A DNA stretch of 64,000 nt from Aurelia coerulea (lineage: Eukaryota > Cnidaria > Scyphozoa > Semaeostomeae > Ulmaridae). A model generated the notes under the pieces. It saw only the letters and a program-made list of their open reading frames with translations. It had not been told where the DNA came from and searched no databases. The position numbers were made by a program, and so were the translations under genes. The DNA is taken from positions 4,644,743-4,708,742 of the forward strand of contig CM076962.1 in assembly GCA_039566865.1 (NCBI GenBank), written 5' to 3'. Below are positions 1 to 19,270 of the stretch, in pieces. The first letter of the stretch is position 1; each line of letters starts with the position of its first letter.

Positions 1-77
1 GCCACTTTGACTGCTGCCAGCCGCATCTGTGCCGTAACTCTGTAAAAGGGCCACTTTGGCAGATTGTTTATAGTTCA

Positions 78-1349
78 GTTCATTTCATTTTAAAAATCCA
101 TCTAATACATGTTATAACTCTACATACCTACCTATCTAATTAACAAATATGAATTTAAAATAAAATACAACAAATAACATTGAAAAAACACAGGATGGTA
201 CTTAGGGCAAATGTAAACAGACTAAATAGGTAAGTATGAAGAGCCATAATGAGATTAGGGGAATTTCTTAAAGGAGGAGCTCCCTCAATAGGCAAGCTAA
301 TCGAGGAGGGAACACCCCCTATCTAAAAAAGAAAATTGACTTTTCTATGGATGTTATTTGAAACTGGTGCAGAAAGACATATAATAAAGTGTGAATTACT
401 GGGTGTAATTGTGGCACAAAAAGTAGATCTTTACCTTGGTTTTGAATGAAGCTTTCGAGTGAGAGTTTCTTAATTCAACAGGGATTTCATTCCAAAGCTT
501 AGCTCCTTTATATCGAATGGAGTTGAGCCCAAATTGAAGGGTGTTCTTTCGAGCAAGAAACAAATCACCTTTACTAGCCTGTCTAGTGTTATGCTGATGC
601 ATGGATGAATTCAATAGGAAAAAGTCATGGAAGCAACTCGGCGATGATCTATATACAGTTTCAAAGACAAAAGTGAGAAGTTTAAGCTGAAAAAGATCAG
701 ATAGTCTCAGAAGTTTTAAAGACTTAAAGATTGGAGCAGAAGGAGAAAGAGCAGGCTGAGAAGAAATTTTTCGGATTAGTCTCTTCTGAAGTTTGTAGAC
801 AGGGTCTGTATAAGACGCAGAAGTATTACCCCACACGATAATACCATACTGGGCAAAAGACATAAACAATGAATTATATAAGCAGAGTAACACATCTGGA
901 GTCAGGAGGCTCTTAACCTTTGAAATAACACCACAAGTTCTAGCAAGTTTTTTGGACAACTCCTTCAGATGGAACTTCCAACTAAGATTTTCATCTAGAA
1001 GTAGTCCTAAAAATTTAACAAAGTTTGCTCTTTGAATGGTCTTCTTTCCAATCTTAATGATTGGATTTTCATCTATTTTATTGTGTATTGAATGGAATAT
1101 CATGAAGTTTGTTTTTTCTACATTAAGAGATAATTTATTGGTATCAAGCCACTTTTTAACCTGTCTGAGTTCAATATTGACAACTTTTACTAATTTATTT
1201 ATATCATTACTCTCATAATATATGTTAGTGTCATCAGCAAATAGGAAGAATTTAAGTCTTTTAGATACATTAGGCAAGTCATTTATATACAATAGGAAGA
1301 GAAGAGGACCTAATACAGACCCCTGTGGAACCCCACAAGAGATATACAA
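78..1349 (-). mobile_element. 5'-truncated CR1/L2-type LINE, reverse transcriptase fragment (copy A)
   Basis: A 317-codon open frame on the minus strand (1349-396) encodes the second half of a non-LTR reverse transcriptase. It opens with the CGVPQGSVLGPLLFLLYIND block. The catalytic FADD box follows (LFADDTNIYYES), then the KWLDTNKLSLNVEKT and FLGLLLDENLSWK blocks typical of the CR1/L2/jockey clade, and a C-terminal tail (GAKLWNEIPVELRNS). The endonuclease and N-terminal half are missing, as expected from 5' truncation on insertion. Below 396 the 3' UTR holds a potential hairpin (about 268-318) and ends in a GAAATGAA-like tail near 78-100. No frameshift is visible, so the insertion is fairly young. 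The 5' boundary near 1345 is inferred from where similarity stops. Confidence 0.88.
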
Positions 1350-1617
1350 TACAATTTATTACAGATTATACAATTTACTAGTATCCCCAACATTCTGATG
1401 CACCAGGATTTACTTCAAAATGAGCTTCCCCATGCCAAAATCAAAGAATGCAATCTGGTGCTATTTATATCATGCGCGCGGAAGATGTTCTGCACCTGTG
1501 CTGCACCAATTTCATGTATAAGACAGGAAGAACAATAGAACCATTCTTCTTAAAACAATAGCCAGGAGCGCATCTTCCGTGCACACTTTGCAAACTTATC
1601 AGTCTGAAAGAGGCCTA

Positions 1618-2013
1618 AGGGGTCATCATCAATAGACGTTAGTCCCCGTTTAACGGATTTTGTGCCTTAAGGTCTGAACCCCTCCTCCCCCCTGCTTAAT
1701 GGACAACCTTTTTTTGCCTCTGGACAAAGTTGCCTAGTCCTGCAAGTACCTACTTTATTTCAGTTTATTTTCTTGTTGCTGGCCCAACTACCTTCCGGTT
1801 TTTCACTGAAAGTTGATTATAATTAAGTAAAATGTAAATTGTCAAAGTCGTAAGTAAAATACGATGAACGTAACCTTTATTTGCTATAGTGACCTTTCTT
1901 ATAAAGGATTTTCATCCCCAAAACGACAATTTTAACGGATTCAGGTGAGACCCCCTCCCCTCCTAATGGACAAAATCTGTTACCAGGGATGAAATCTTTT
2001 GTCAATGACCCTT
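1618..2013. repeat. Imperfect foldback element, TAAGGGTCAT ends
   Basis: The segment starting near 1618 (AAGGGGTCATCATCAATAG, then TTTAACGGATTTTGTG) recurs inverted near 1965-2013 (CAAAATCTGTTACCAGGG, then CAATGACCCTTA). Both arms also carry a C-rich stretch followed by TAATGGACAA. It looks like an old non-autonomous DNA transposon of about 395 bp. No target duplication could be read, so the family is unassigned. Confidence 0.5.
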
Positions 2014-2016
2014 AAT

Positions 2017-2107
2017 TGAGTCTATAACCCCCCTTGTCATGATGCTGAAGTGGTGAGGGCTCTATAGCTGGGATCGAACCCACTACACCACTGCACCATA
2101 ACACCTT
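2017..2107 (-). mobile_element. tRNA-derived SINE fragment
   Basis: On the minus strand the sequence reads like a tRNA head. An A-box-like TGGTGCAGTGG is followed by a B-box-like GGGTTCGATCCC, then AGAGCCCTCACCACTT and AGCATCATGACAA. The same order, AGAGCCCCACCACTTGAGC then GTCATGACAATGGG, occurs at 54215-54260, so the two are one SINE family. This copy has lost much of the anticodon-arm region and is clearly not a functional tRNA. It abuts the foldback ending at 2013. Confidence 0.6.
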
Positions 2108-2725
2108 TCAATGGCAGGAAAATGGGCAGAGTAGTGCCGTGGCGGACACTGGTATAATAGGCATAAAGTTGGCCTATTACCTCAAGTAGTCTTGAATTGT
2201 TGAGAGCGTGATAATAAACGTGTGACTCGTGATGAGGCCAACAACTGACTGATTATCATAAACATAATTAGTGACTATATACAATTGAGACATAAATGAG
2301 TAATTAAGGATTATTATCAATTAGAATATAAAGAGTAGTTTCCAGTCCAACTACACTGGGGGGTGAGGGGGTGGGTGCAGTGGCCCCCCAACGCTGGCTA
2401 GAACAAGGATCTTTTGTTCAAAACAATGGAAACAAACAATGCTTTTTAATTGAAACAGTTGCTTCACCCCCCAATATTTGGCAAAAAGTGTTCGCCACTG
2501 AGTAGTCCATCTTCCATCTTCATGACCTCACAGTTAGGCCATATCGGCTCTCATCAACAAAAAATGCACTATTTACAAATGACGGCACTAAAATCTGAAA
2601 CAAACAAATATCAAATAATAAACAAATTTGCAATAGATTTAACAAGTACATTATGCTCTATTCTATGATGATTGTTTTGAATTAATCTGTGCGGGGTGGC
2701 AAGAAAACAGGCAATACTACAGATA

Positions 2726-2934
2726 TGCCAGACTGGAAAGTTTGTATTTTGCGCGTGCAACTTGAGGTGCCTGAGTAAGATTTCCGCAGAAATTTTGCAG
2801 TTTCCGCAGTTAAGAACAATAGGTTAAATGATGGATCTTTTGTTTATTGATAACTAAGTGGCTCAGACTGAAAACCGCATAAGTTCCTGCGCGGCAAGAT
2901 ATTGCTTGCTTTATTCAAACTTTCCAGTCTGGCA
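2726..2934. mobile_element. Foldback MITE, TGCCAGACTGGAAAGTTTG ends
   Basis: The left end TGCCAGACTGGAAAGTTTG is repeated inverted as CAAACTTTCCAGTCTGGCA at the right end. The elements in between are unique, AT-rich and non-coding. Length is about 209 bp. No clear target-site duplication was found, so the superfamily is open. Confidence 0.6.
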
Positions 2935-3130
2935 GATCTGAATTTAAAGAAATCACCATGAAATAGCGGCCGAGTCAAAAATGTTTAGATGCTTGGACGG
3001 CTGTGGAATAAAAAGTACTTGCAGCCAATATTCTAAAGTTAAAACTGACATGTTAATCTGTTAGTCAAAGGCTAATTTTGGATGTGAAAGTTTTGCTTGG
3101 TAAGCTTGTAGGGGGTTTGTATGGAAATGA

Positions 3131-3250
3131 GAATTCCATGTTCCATTCTGGTCCATGATTTACTTGCCATCCACATTTAGATTCTATATCTGACAACTGT
3201 ATTGAGTACAAATTTCAACAGCCAGTACATCATGGACCAGAATGGAATTC
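3131..3250. repeat. Short foldback repeat upstream of PIGP
   Basis: GAATTCCAT...TTCCATTCTGGTCCATGAT on the left is matched inverted by ATCATGGACCAG AATGGAATTC on the right, about 70 bases apart. The arms contain an extra direct copy of TTCCAT. It could be a small MITE or a locally generated palindrome. Confidence 0.5.
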
Positions 3251-3676
3251 TTGTTACAGTACTACCCCTTGCAAGCTTTTTTCCTAATTTGTGGGTCTAC
3301 AGATGGGTGATTTTACCAAACAAAATTAAGCCTACTGCTTAAAATTAAGCCTACGGCAAAAGCTATGACCCTCAAACTCTCTGACAATTACTAATTATCT
3401 ATTTACTGATTGATTAGTCTTTCACTGATAGGTTAAAGCATGCAAGTTTGGCTGTCAGCAAATCACTATTTCATTTACATCAGATCTTTTGTTCCAGAGA
3501 AATGTAATTTTTTCGACCAGTAGCCATTTTATGCACCCTGCATCAAAATCATTTTGCAATTCACCATATTGCTGCTAAACTACTGCCTGACTGTTTCATA
3601 CAAGAGTGCTTTATGACTAATGCTGCCACAGCTAACAGTTATGTACTGTATTTGTCTTGTTTCAGGATGTAAGATA

Positions 3677-12525
<8,849 letters not shown>

Positions 12526-12668
12526 ACATTGCGGAATTAATTTGTAAGTTGGTTTTCAGTTTCACTACCTATATCCCATGTTAATGACCTAACAACAAAC
12601 GATTGGAGAGCTGTTCTGAAACCCTAAAGGACTCCTGAAAAACGATGGCAGATTTTACAACGAAGGTG

Positions 12669-12674
12669 AATAAA
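12669..12674 (+). promoter_or_regulatory. Candidate PIGP polyadenylation signal
   Basis: Canonical AATAAA 144 bp after the PIGP stop codon, followed by an A-run. No other AATAAA lies between the stop and this site. Confidence 0.55.
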
Positions 12675-12714
12675 AAAAAAACACAAGAAAGACTCATGGA
12701 ATTTAGTAATAACA

Positions 12715-13226
12715 ATGACAAATGCTCATCAACCTGCCTCATAGATTGCGTAAAATGCAAAAATATCGGACAGACCTGCCGCTAGATAAACAATCGTTTT
12801 GGTGAGCACTTGAGAAATGTTGAGAACAAGGTAAACCAACCAGGATACGTACTGATGATGATGCAAATAACAATGTGTCGAGGCATTTCAACCTTCCTGG
12901 CAATTCTGAAACAGACATGTCGATACTTGGTTTGCCCATGGCACCTTTGCATCAAACATAGAAAAACACCAGAGAAATGCTTGGTAATCTTTTCCCCAAT
13001 GGACACAATAAACGGTTTTCTTTTTCGTAGGCATTTTAACTTTAGCGTCATCTTTTCTCCTTCGTACCCAACTCATGGCTACTCTTTTCTCTGGAGCATA
13101 TCAAGTTCTAGTAGTCGTGAAATAGTTCTTCATTTTTCGATTTTTCGATCTCTTCTGCTTAACTGCCCTTTGCCTACTATTTCTCATCGCCACTGATCAA
13201 AGGTTATGCCCGATACTAAGTTTATG
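12715..13226 (+). pseudogene. Penelope-like retroelement remnant: GIY-YIG endonuclease end
   Basis: Frameshifted + strand remnant of the C-terminal endonuclease of a Penelope-like element. Around 12724-12850 the frame reads CLIDCVKCKNIGQT, a stop, then NRFGEHLRNVENK, matching the Cys-rich entry and the Arg-containing helix of the GIY-YIG domain. After a +2 shift, 12865-12957 reads VSRHFNLPGNSETDMSILGL, a highly characteristic block of these elements. One internal stop and one frameshift kill it. At 13194-13226 a decayed CTGATCAAAGGTTATGCCCG sequence resembles the motif at 15850, supporting a Penelope 3' end here. It begins about 190 bp after the PIGP stop. Confidence 0.75.
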
Positions 13227-13787
13227 TGTGTGTGGCCTTTTTATTTGAAACACAGACATTTATAATTATTTGCTGAACTATTGTCATACGTTATTCTCAA
13301 TATATTATTAGGTCACGGCCAAAAATAGGTTGGAATTTGCGAATAATTGCGAATTCAGTGCCCTTGTTTGACACGCCGATAAAACCTATTCAGCGATTGC
13401 AAGTAAAAGGATTTTGAGCCACAAATGTGAAGAAGCAGCAACCGAATGAACTCACTGACAAAGCTTACGTGCTAAATCTTGAAAAAAGCGGATGTTAAAT
13501 TGCTATTACGTCTGTTTTTGGATTTCGTGGCGCGAAAGGAACTTTGGCTGCTGTGCTAAGATTCTACCGCGAGCTCTTTTGATATATTTGGTGACAGGAA
13601 CGCCGTAAAACAACGCGAAAGCAAGGTCGACTGTTTTCTAGATCAGGCATTAATTTTATATCAATATATATGAGCTGGTATTTTGCCTAGAATTTACTGG
13701 TAAGCTGGTATTTACGAGGCTTTTCAAAGCTATACTGTATAGTTCTGAAGAAGCTTCGCGTGCCAAGGCGAAATATGAGCTCGTATA

Positions 13788-14851
13788 CCAGGTGTATCAG
13801 AAAAAATGGGCCACTTTCAAAATGCCTCTGTGATGGCAATTTAAACGCCATGAACTCATGCAATATGTTTTTGCAATCGTTTTAAGTTGTTCTAAAACTA
13901 ACATCCTCAGGACTGAATTTGGTGTGTTCAACAGCACAATGTTGGCTTTAGTAACTCAGATTTGTTGGACACGCAATGACAGATAGCCTGATACACAGCC
14001 CACTGAAAAAAATAGTACGCAAATAGTACTGTTTCCTTTCAGTGGGCTGTGTATCAGGCTAAATGACAGAGGGTTGTTCCGTGGAGAAAAATGACTACAG
14101 GAAAGGTAACGATGATCTGAGCGCTAAGGTTAATGATATTTGACTTTATTCCTATTTAATATGCACAGCAAACCGTTAGTGATTTTTATAAAAGAATGCA
14201 TTAGTTGGCCATCATTAGTTGTGCATGCTCTGCATCGGTCTCTCATTGCATCAACGGCTCTCATACTTCTTTGCGTCGCATTGCATTCTCTCGTTATGGC
14301 ATCTTACGCTCATCTATGTTGTGAGGTGGACGATTTGTTGAGACATCTCGGATTTTTGGGATGGAAACCGAAAGAGAAACATAATCACGAGAATGAAGAA
14401 ACTAGCCATTTTGTATCGAGGGAGATTATTAATTTCAAAATTGGGAGTGATGCCAATTTCTTCAAGTATGGTAAAAAATTAGCGTTTTCAGGGGCTAAAA
14501 TTTGCTATCACGAACGCTCAAATCACAAATTTGAGGTAAAAAATAATTTATTCTAGCCTTTCAAAACATAGTTGTGAAGAATCAAACAAAAACAACCAAA
14601 ATCTTTGTTTTCTGGGAATTTTAAAAAATTGCTACGCATCAGAAAATGTGGACCGTCTGTCATCGACCAGTCAACAAATTTGGGTAACTTTGAGTAACAA
14701 ATCTTTTTGGTTGGCAAACATAGATAAAGGGAATATATCTAAATTTAAGTTAAGGCTTATGGATTACGAAAATCGATGCCATAAATTTGCAATGTTCAAG
14801 TTGCCACCGCAGCAGCACTTTCAAGTGGCCCGTTTAATCTGATACACCCGG
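13788..14851. mobile_element. Mariner-type MITE, CCRGGTGTATCAGA ends
   Basis: 1064-bp element with terminal inverted repeats CCAGGTGTATCAGA and TCTGATACACCCGG, each followed inward by a GGGCCACTT-like block, flanked by TA on both sides (13786-13787 and 14852-14853). The interior contains an open frame (14140-14556) with no recognisable domain. A smaller palindrome is nested at 13986-14059. Confidence 0.8.
13986..14059. mobile_element. Tiny nested palindromic insertion
   Basis: 74-bp near-perfect hairpin: GCCTGATACACAGCCCACTG on the left and CAGTGGGCTGTGTATCAGGC on the right, flanked by TA on both sides. Its arms contain the same GTGTATCAG core as the host MITE ends, so it may be a minimal derivative of that family. 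Confidence 0.7.
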
Positions 14852-14951
14852 TATTTGTATATAGTCTACATTTAATCTTAAAAAAAACAGCTTGAAATGA
14901 TGCAATACTATCAATTGCACCCAACGCGACCAGCAACTACCTTGGATGGCG

Positions 14952-15138
14952 CCAGGGGATGGCTAGAGGGGGCTATATCCCCCTGTCTGAAGCATCTAGC
15001 CCCTCGTCGGAGCAAATTTTGGGTTATTGTCGGAAGGAATTTGGCAAAATGACGTTCGAAACCTGCATCCTTAGTCATTTTAGCCCCCTGCCGGAAGCTC
15101 CAGCCCCTCTGTCGGAAGATTCCTGGTGCCACCCCTGG
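14952..15138. repeat. Possible hAT-type MITE remnant
   Basis: Left CCAGGGGATGGC and right GCCACCCCTGG form short inverted ends. The interior alternates CCCCTGTCGGAAG-like units in both orientations. No matching 8-bp target duplication was found, so the edges are provisional. Confidence 0.4.
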
Positions 15139-15809
15139 CAACTTTCCACTAGTTCATCCCTTTGCCGCCTACCAGTTAACGTTTTGCCAATTTTACCTTC
15201 TTTTCCAGTCTCCTTTGTCGCCTCTTTCACAGAAGATTTTGAATGCTCCAACAGAATAACGATTATGTTGATTTAAATACTTTTCCAGTGTTCAATTTCA
15301 AATTCAACCCAACAGAAAATGTAGTGGCTTTGTCCTTCTAGTCTCAAGCAAATTGAAGCTTAACACTGCCGGAACATTTACATAAGAGGTATCATTTATT
15401 TTTATCTAGAGCTAGCTCCCTCTATGCTTTTTTACCAAGAAGCTTTTATCCACTCACATCTTGGATAAATACGACACATCTTTTCGCATGGATAGCCTCA
15501 AACAAGCAATCGCAATGCTTGTTCTTCGTTGGTTCGTTTTTTGTTGAAGCTTCATTTCCGTACCAACCACCGAATCCTAGAAATCTTGATCTTTGTCGTT
15601 TGTTTTGGAAATAAAACATCAGACCAAGTGTTATTTTTCGAAAAGCGTGTCAAATCAAATCAGATGTCCTCGGATCGTTTCTTCCAAAACTGGAGAGAAA
15701 TCATAAACACGTACAAATTTTTTAGATACTACCAGGACAGTGAATTTTATGAAAAATATCAAAATTTGGTCATAATCACGATCATGAAAGATTTATATTA
15801 AATAGATCA

Positions 15810-15900
15810 GTTGTTTGTACGTGTGGCCCCGTACTCTGCTTCGTTATTACTGATGAAGGGTTATGCCCGAAACGTCTTAGTATTATATTCAAGGCTGTAT
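15810..15900 (+). ncRNA. Hammerhead-like motif of a Penelope-type terminal repeat (fragment)
   Basis: CTGATGA (15850-15856), a GGG/CCC stem II (15858-15868), GAAAC (15869-15873) and GTC (15874-15876) follow the order of a type I hammerhead ribozyme core. Stem III would be the loop-less palindrome ACGT, as in the dimeric hammerheads known from Penelope-like elements. One extra base separates CTGATGA from stem II, and stem I pairs poorly, so this copy is probably inactive. The surrounding sequence resembles 13192-13230 beside the GIY-YIG remnant. Confidence 0.4.
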
Positions 15901-16137
15901 GTTTTATTTATAATCAAAATCTTCATGAAAAATGTCTGTTTGCGTTTCTTTCTTTGGTTTGAACATCAAATCAAGCAAAAATTCCAGCAAATTCAACATA
16001 ATGTCAAATTTTCTTTTTATCTCATGATGAATTTACCTGACGTCTAATGTGAGACAAACTTTTTTTATTGTTATAAACTCTTGTTGAATTGCAAGCACCA
16101 TATGCAGTTGGGGCCAGATAACGTTATGTCCTTTCCC

Positions 16138-16606
16138 AGCATAGGTTCCAAATCTTTAACTCGGCGTAAAAAGGTGGGTGTAAAATTCAAAGACCTGAAT
16201 GACTGAATGGCTTGAAAGAAACTTTAGATACTTATCTATAATTCTACCGTTTAAATTTCAGCTCATTTGAGTATGTGACCTTATCAAATTTCTAAATCAT
16301 AAACCAGATGCGTGACAAGCTTTTGCTTGTACCATATTGTAGACATTCATAAACTATGGTTTTCTTCCAAATTACTCCATGTTGCATCAAACAGTTTAGA
16401 AATTGCGATGGTTTTAAGTTTTTTTGAACATTTTTGACGAATTCTTGAAAAAGAAGAAAAATATTCTAACTCTGAAAATATTAAAGATTTCAGAAAAGTC
16501 CAACGGTAGAATTGTAGAGAAATAGCTAAAGTTTCTTTGAAGTTATTCAGTTCAAATAGGTCACTCAATTTTACACCAGCCTTTTTAAAGATTTGGAACC
16601 AATGCT
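16138..16606. mobile_element. Mutator-like (MULE) MITE, AGCATAGGTTCCAAATC ends, copy 1
   Basis: 469-bp element. The left end AGCATAGGTTCCAAATCTTT is mirrored by AAAGATTTGGAACCAATGCT on the right. It is flanked by a perfect 9-bp direct repeat TCCTTTCCC (16129-16137 and 16607-16615), the target duplication size of Mutator-like elements. The interior is an imperfect foldback without coding capacity. Other copies lie at 30669, 46303 and 63695. Confidence 0.9.
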
Positions 16607-17526
16607 TCCTTTCCCATTGTATATGTTACAGACAAAGCAAGTTGTTTTTTAGATTTGTTTTGATTGATGATAGAAAAATTGGCTCCCCAAAAACTTGCAT
16701 AACCTCTTGCTTTATTGCAATGATCAACACTCCATAATGTTGGAGCTGTACTACTGAGGCCCTGGTTTGCTCTGATAGAGGTTTTGGAGCAATGGAGCAA
16801 GACCTAAACAAGACGTAGAAATTTATTTACAGATATCGGAACGAACTAGCGAGCTGGGAGCACATTAGTTGTTTTTTTCTTTTTTTTATTTATTTTTATA
16901 TCACAGTTAAAACTCAACAAGATACAAACACAATATTCTGTGCCGTCCATAGCAGAAATAGACATGACGTCATTTGGTTCTGGCTATGAACGGCACTTGA
17001 CAATTTCTTTAACAGCAATCTTATTAAGCACTTTGTGTACCAAATGCAACTGCAAGTGTCACTTTGTGTACCAAATACAACACTAATTGATTGGGGAGCT
17101 GAAGAAGCTCAGGTCGAACTTTGAACGTGTATGCTCGATTTTAAGGGCGAGCCAAGAAGCAACGAACCCCTTATCAGAGCCTCAGTGGTTTTGAATTGTA
17201 AGGTTATGAGCCGTAATTCACTTCTATTAAACGCACACTGTCGTTGCACTGTGATTGGATGAATAAGACTATGTAAATGAATAGAATTAGGCAGGCTTCA
17301 GTAATTTCGCCGTACACTGAAATTCACGAAGGTGATAACGATCTGACTCCCTTTATTCTTGAAACAAAGTATGATCCAAGAGCGAGAGGATTCAGAGATT
17401 TAAAGATTCAGAGGCCAGATCTCTTGTTGATGATTTCAACATACCAACCAGCCAATCACAGCCACGACAGTGTGCCTTTAAAGGGACCTAACATGATTAA
17501 AAGCTGGCATGGACCAAGCTAAAGAT

Positions 17527-17875
17527 ATACCCTATTGTATTTTATAACTTTGAAATTTGCCTTTTCATTGTGTAGCTAAAGGAACAATGAGTGTGCAGGT
17601 GTTTTCGTAGCCTATTTGTAGCGACCACTCGATCAAAATGAAATGCCTTGATTCCAAATTGGTCCTTATACGGAGGACCGTTCTTCGATCCTCTCTTTCT
17701 AAAAAGTTAATATGAGTTGGTGGATACCCTATTGTATTTGATAACTTTGACACTCGTTGTTTTTTTAATTTGTTTTAATTATGTAGCCAAACAATCATTG
17801 GATGTTTCGGCGTTTTCTTTAGCCTATTTATAGTGACCTCTCGATCAGAACAGAATGCCCTGATTTCCAATTGGT
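17527..17875. repeat. Tandem duplication, about 197-bp period
   Basis: ATACCCTATTGTATTTKATA starts at 17527 and again at 17724. Both copies continue through a TAGCCTATTTRTAG block and a CTCGATCA block to CCAAATTGGTC-like ends, with substitutions and small indels. Two diverged copies. Confidence 0.75.
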
Positions 17876-17929
17876 CGGTTTCAGTTCCTTTAATTTTAAA
17901 ATTCCGCCATATGCAAATTCGTAACTACA

Positions 17930-19270
17930 ACTATATTTTACTCAAAATTCAACAACAACAAACCTTACAATATCAGTGAAATACAACTCAAAAGTACAAC
18001 GCAAAACAAAGTAGGGATTTGCATGTAGGGAATTTCTTACAGGGAGGAGCTTTTTGAATAGAGAAACTATTCAAGGAGGGGAGCACCTCCTTAATTGACT
18101 ACCTAGTATATGTTCGAAAAAATGTGCTTCAGTTCAAGTTGCAGAAAGTCATCCCTTGAAAATGTTAAGATCTTACTGATAATTGATGGATAACAAATGC
18201 AGTTTAATTTGATGAAGGAAGGTAATTACAGAACGCGCTTGTTTTGTTTAATTGAGGTTCCAAGATTTTCCACCTGCATACTTGACAGATTTCAAGCCAT
18301 ATTGCATAGTGTTTCTACGTGTCAGAAAAATGTCACTTTTGCATGCTTGCTTGGTATCATGTTGATGGACATGTGAAAGCAAATAAAAAACTCATGAAAA
18401 CAACAAGGGGAGATTCTATTCATAGATCCATAGACAAAAGTCAACAGCTTCAATTCAAATACATATCGCAGCTTAAGTAGTTGGAGAGTGAGAGGAATAG
18501 AAGAAGATGGAGCAGAACAATTTTCAAAGGCAATAGCTCTTACAGCTTTCTTTTGTTGAACGAAATTCGGTTTGATGTATGAATCATAAGTAAGTTTCTA
18601 TTCAAAAATTCCATATTGGAGGAAAGAAGCAAATAACGCGTTGTGCAAGGAAACAAAGATGTAGATGTTTCACCTTAGAGAATTAGATGAGTTAGCATTA
18701 GGAAGTAGATGTCTCACCCTAAAGAATATACCACAGGTTCTTGCTAACTTTTTGGTGAGTTTGTTCAAATGATACTTCCAAGGAGAATTTTTGTCCAGGA
18801 GGAGACCAAGAAATTTGAAGTACTTTGCTTTTCTCACATGTTGCTTATCAAATCTTATGTCAACAGTGTCATTTAGGGGCTTTTGTGGCGAATGAAAAAT
18901 ATTGAAATTAGTTTTATCAGATGCCTCTGGTTTTATCAACATTCGAACATTCAACGCAAGCTCGTTCGCATCAAGCCACTTTTTGACATACTTCAGTTTT
19001 GCTGACTCGAAATAAATGTTGGTATCATATCAGCAAAGAGATAAACTTGGATGAAGCCTTAGAAATATCATTGATATAAACGAGAAAAGGGAATGGGCCA
19101 AGAATAGATCCTTGTGGGACTCCACATGTATCTTTTAAAATGAAGTTAATTGCTCTTTGCACTTGTCCGAAAAGAGCAAGATACTGTTCCCAGTTTTTCT
19201 TTTTTAGTTTCAATCGTTCACCAATCAATCCTAAATGTAATGCTACATAAAACATAAAATTACAATACAA
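17930..19270 (-). pseudogene. LINE copy B, decayed reverse transcriptase
   Basis: Minus-strand relative of copy A. Frame 19270-19025 ends with [20 protein letters not shown]; after frameshifts, frame 18954-18670 has FKFLGLLLDKNSPWKYHLNK followed by LTKKLARTCG, nearly identical to copy A's block. The FADD box has been destroyed. The 3' UTR (18020-18095) keeps the GGAGGAGCTTTTTGAATAG / CTATTCAAGGAGG hairpin. Several frameshifts and stops make it inactive. Confidence 0.8.

Noticed and set aside
13744..13776. CTGAAGAAGCTTCGCGTGCC...GGCGAAA as a third hammerhead-like motif
   Set aside because: GAAA is followed by T rather than the palindromic C-G stem III, and no GTC site or stem I is evident; left out despite proximity to the Penelope remnant.
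14140..14556. 138-codon frame as a transposase
   Set aside because: Lies inside a mariner-type MITE but shows no DDE/D motif or helix-turn-helix.
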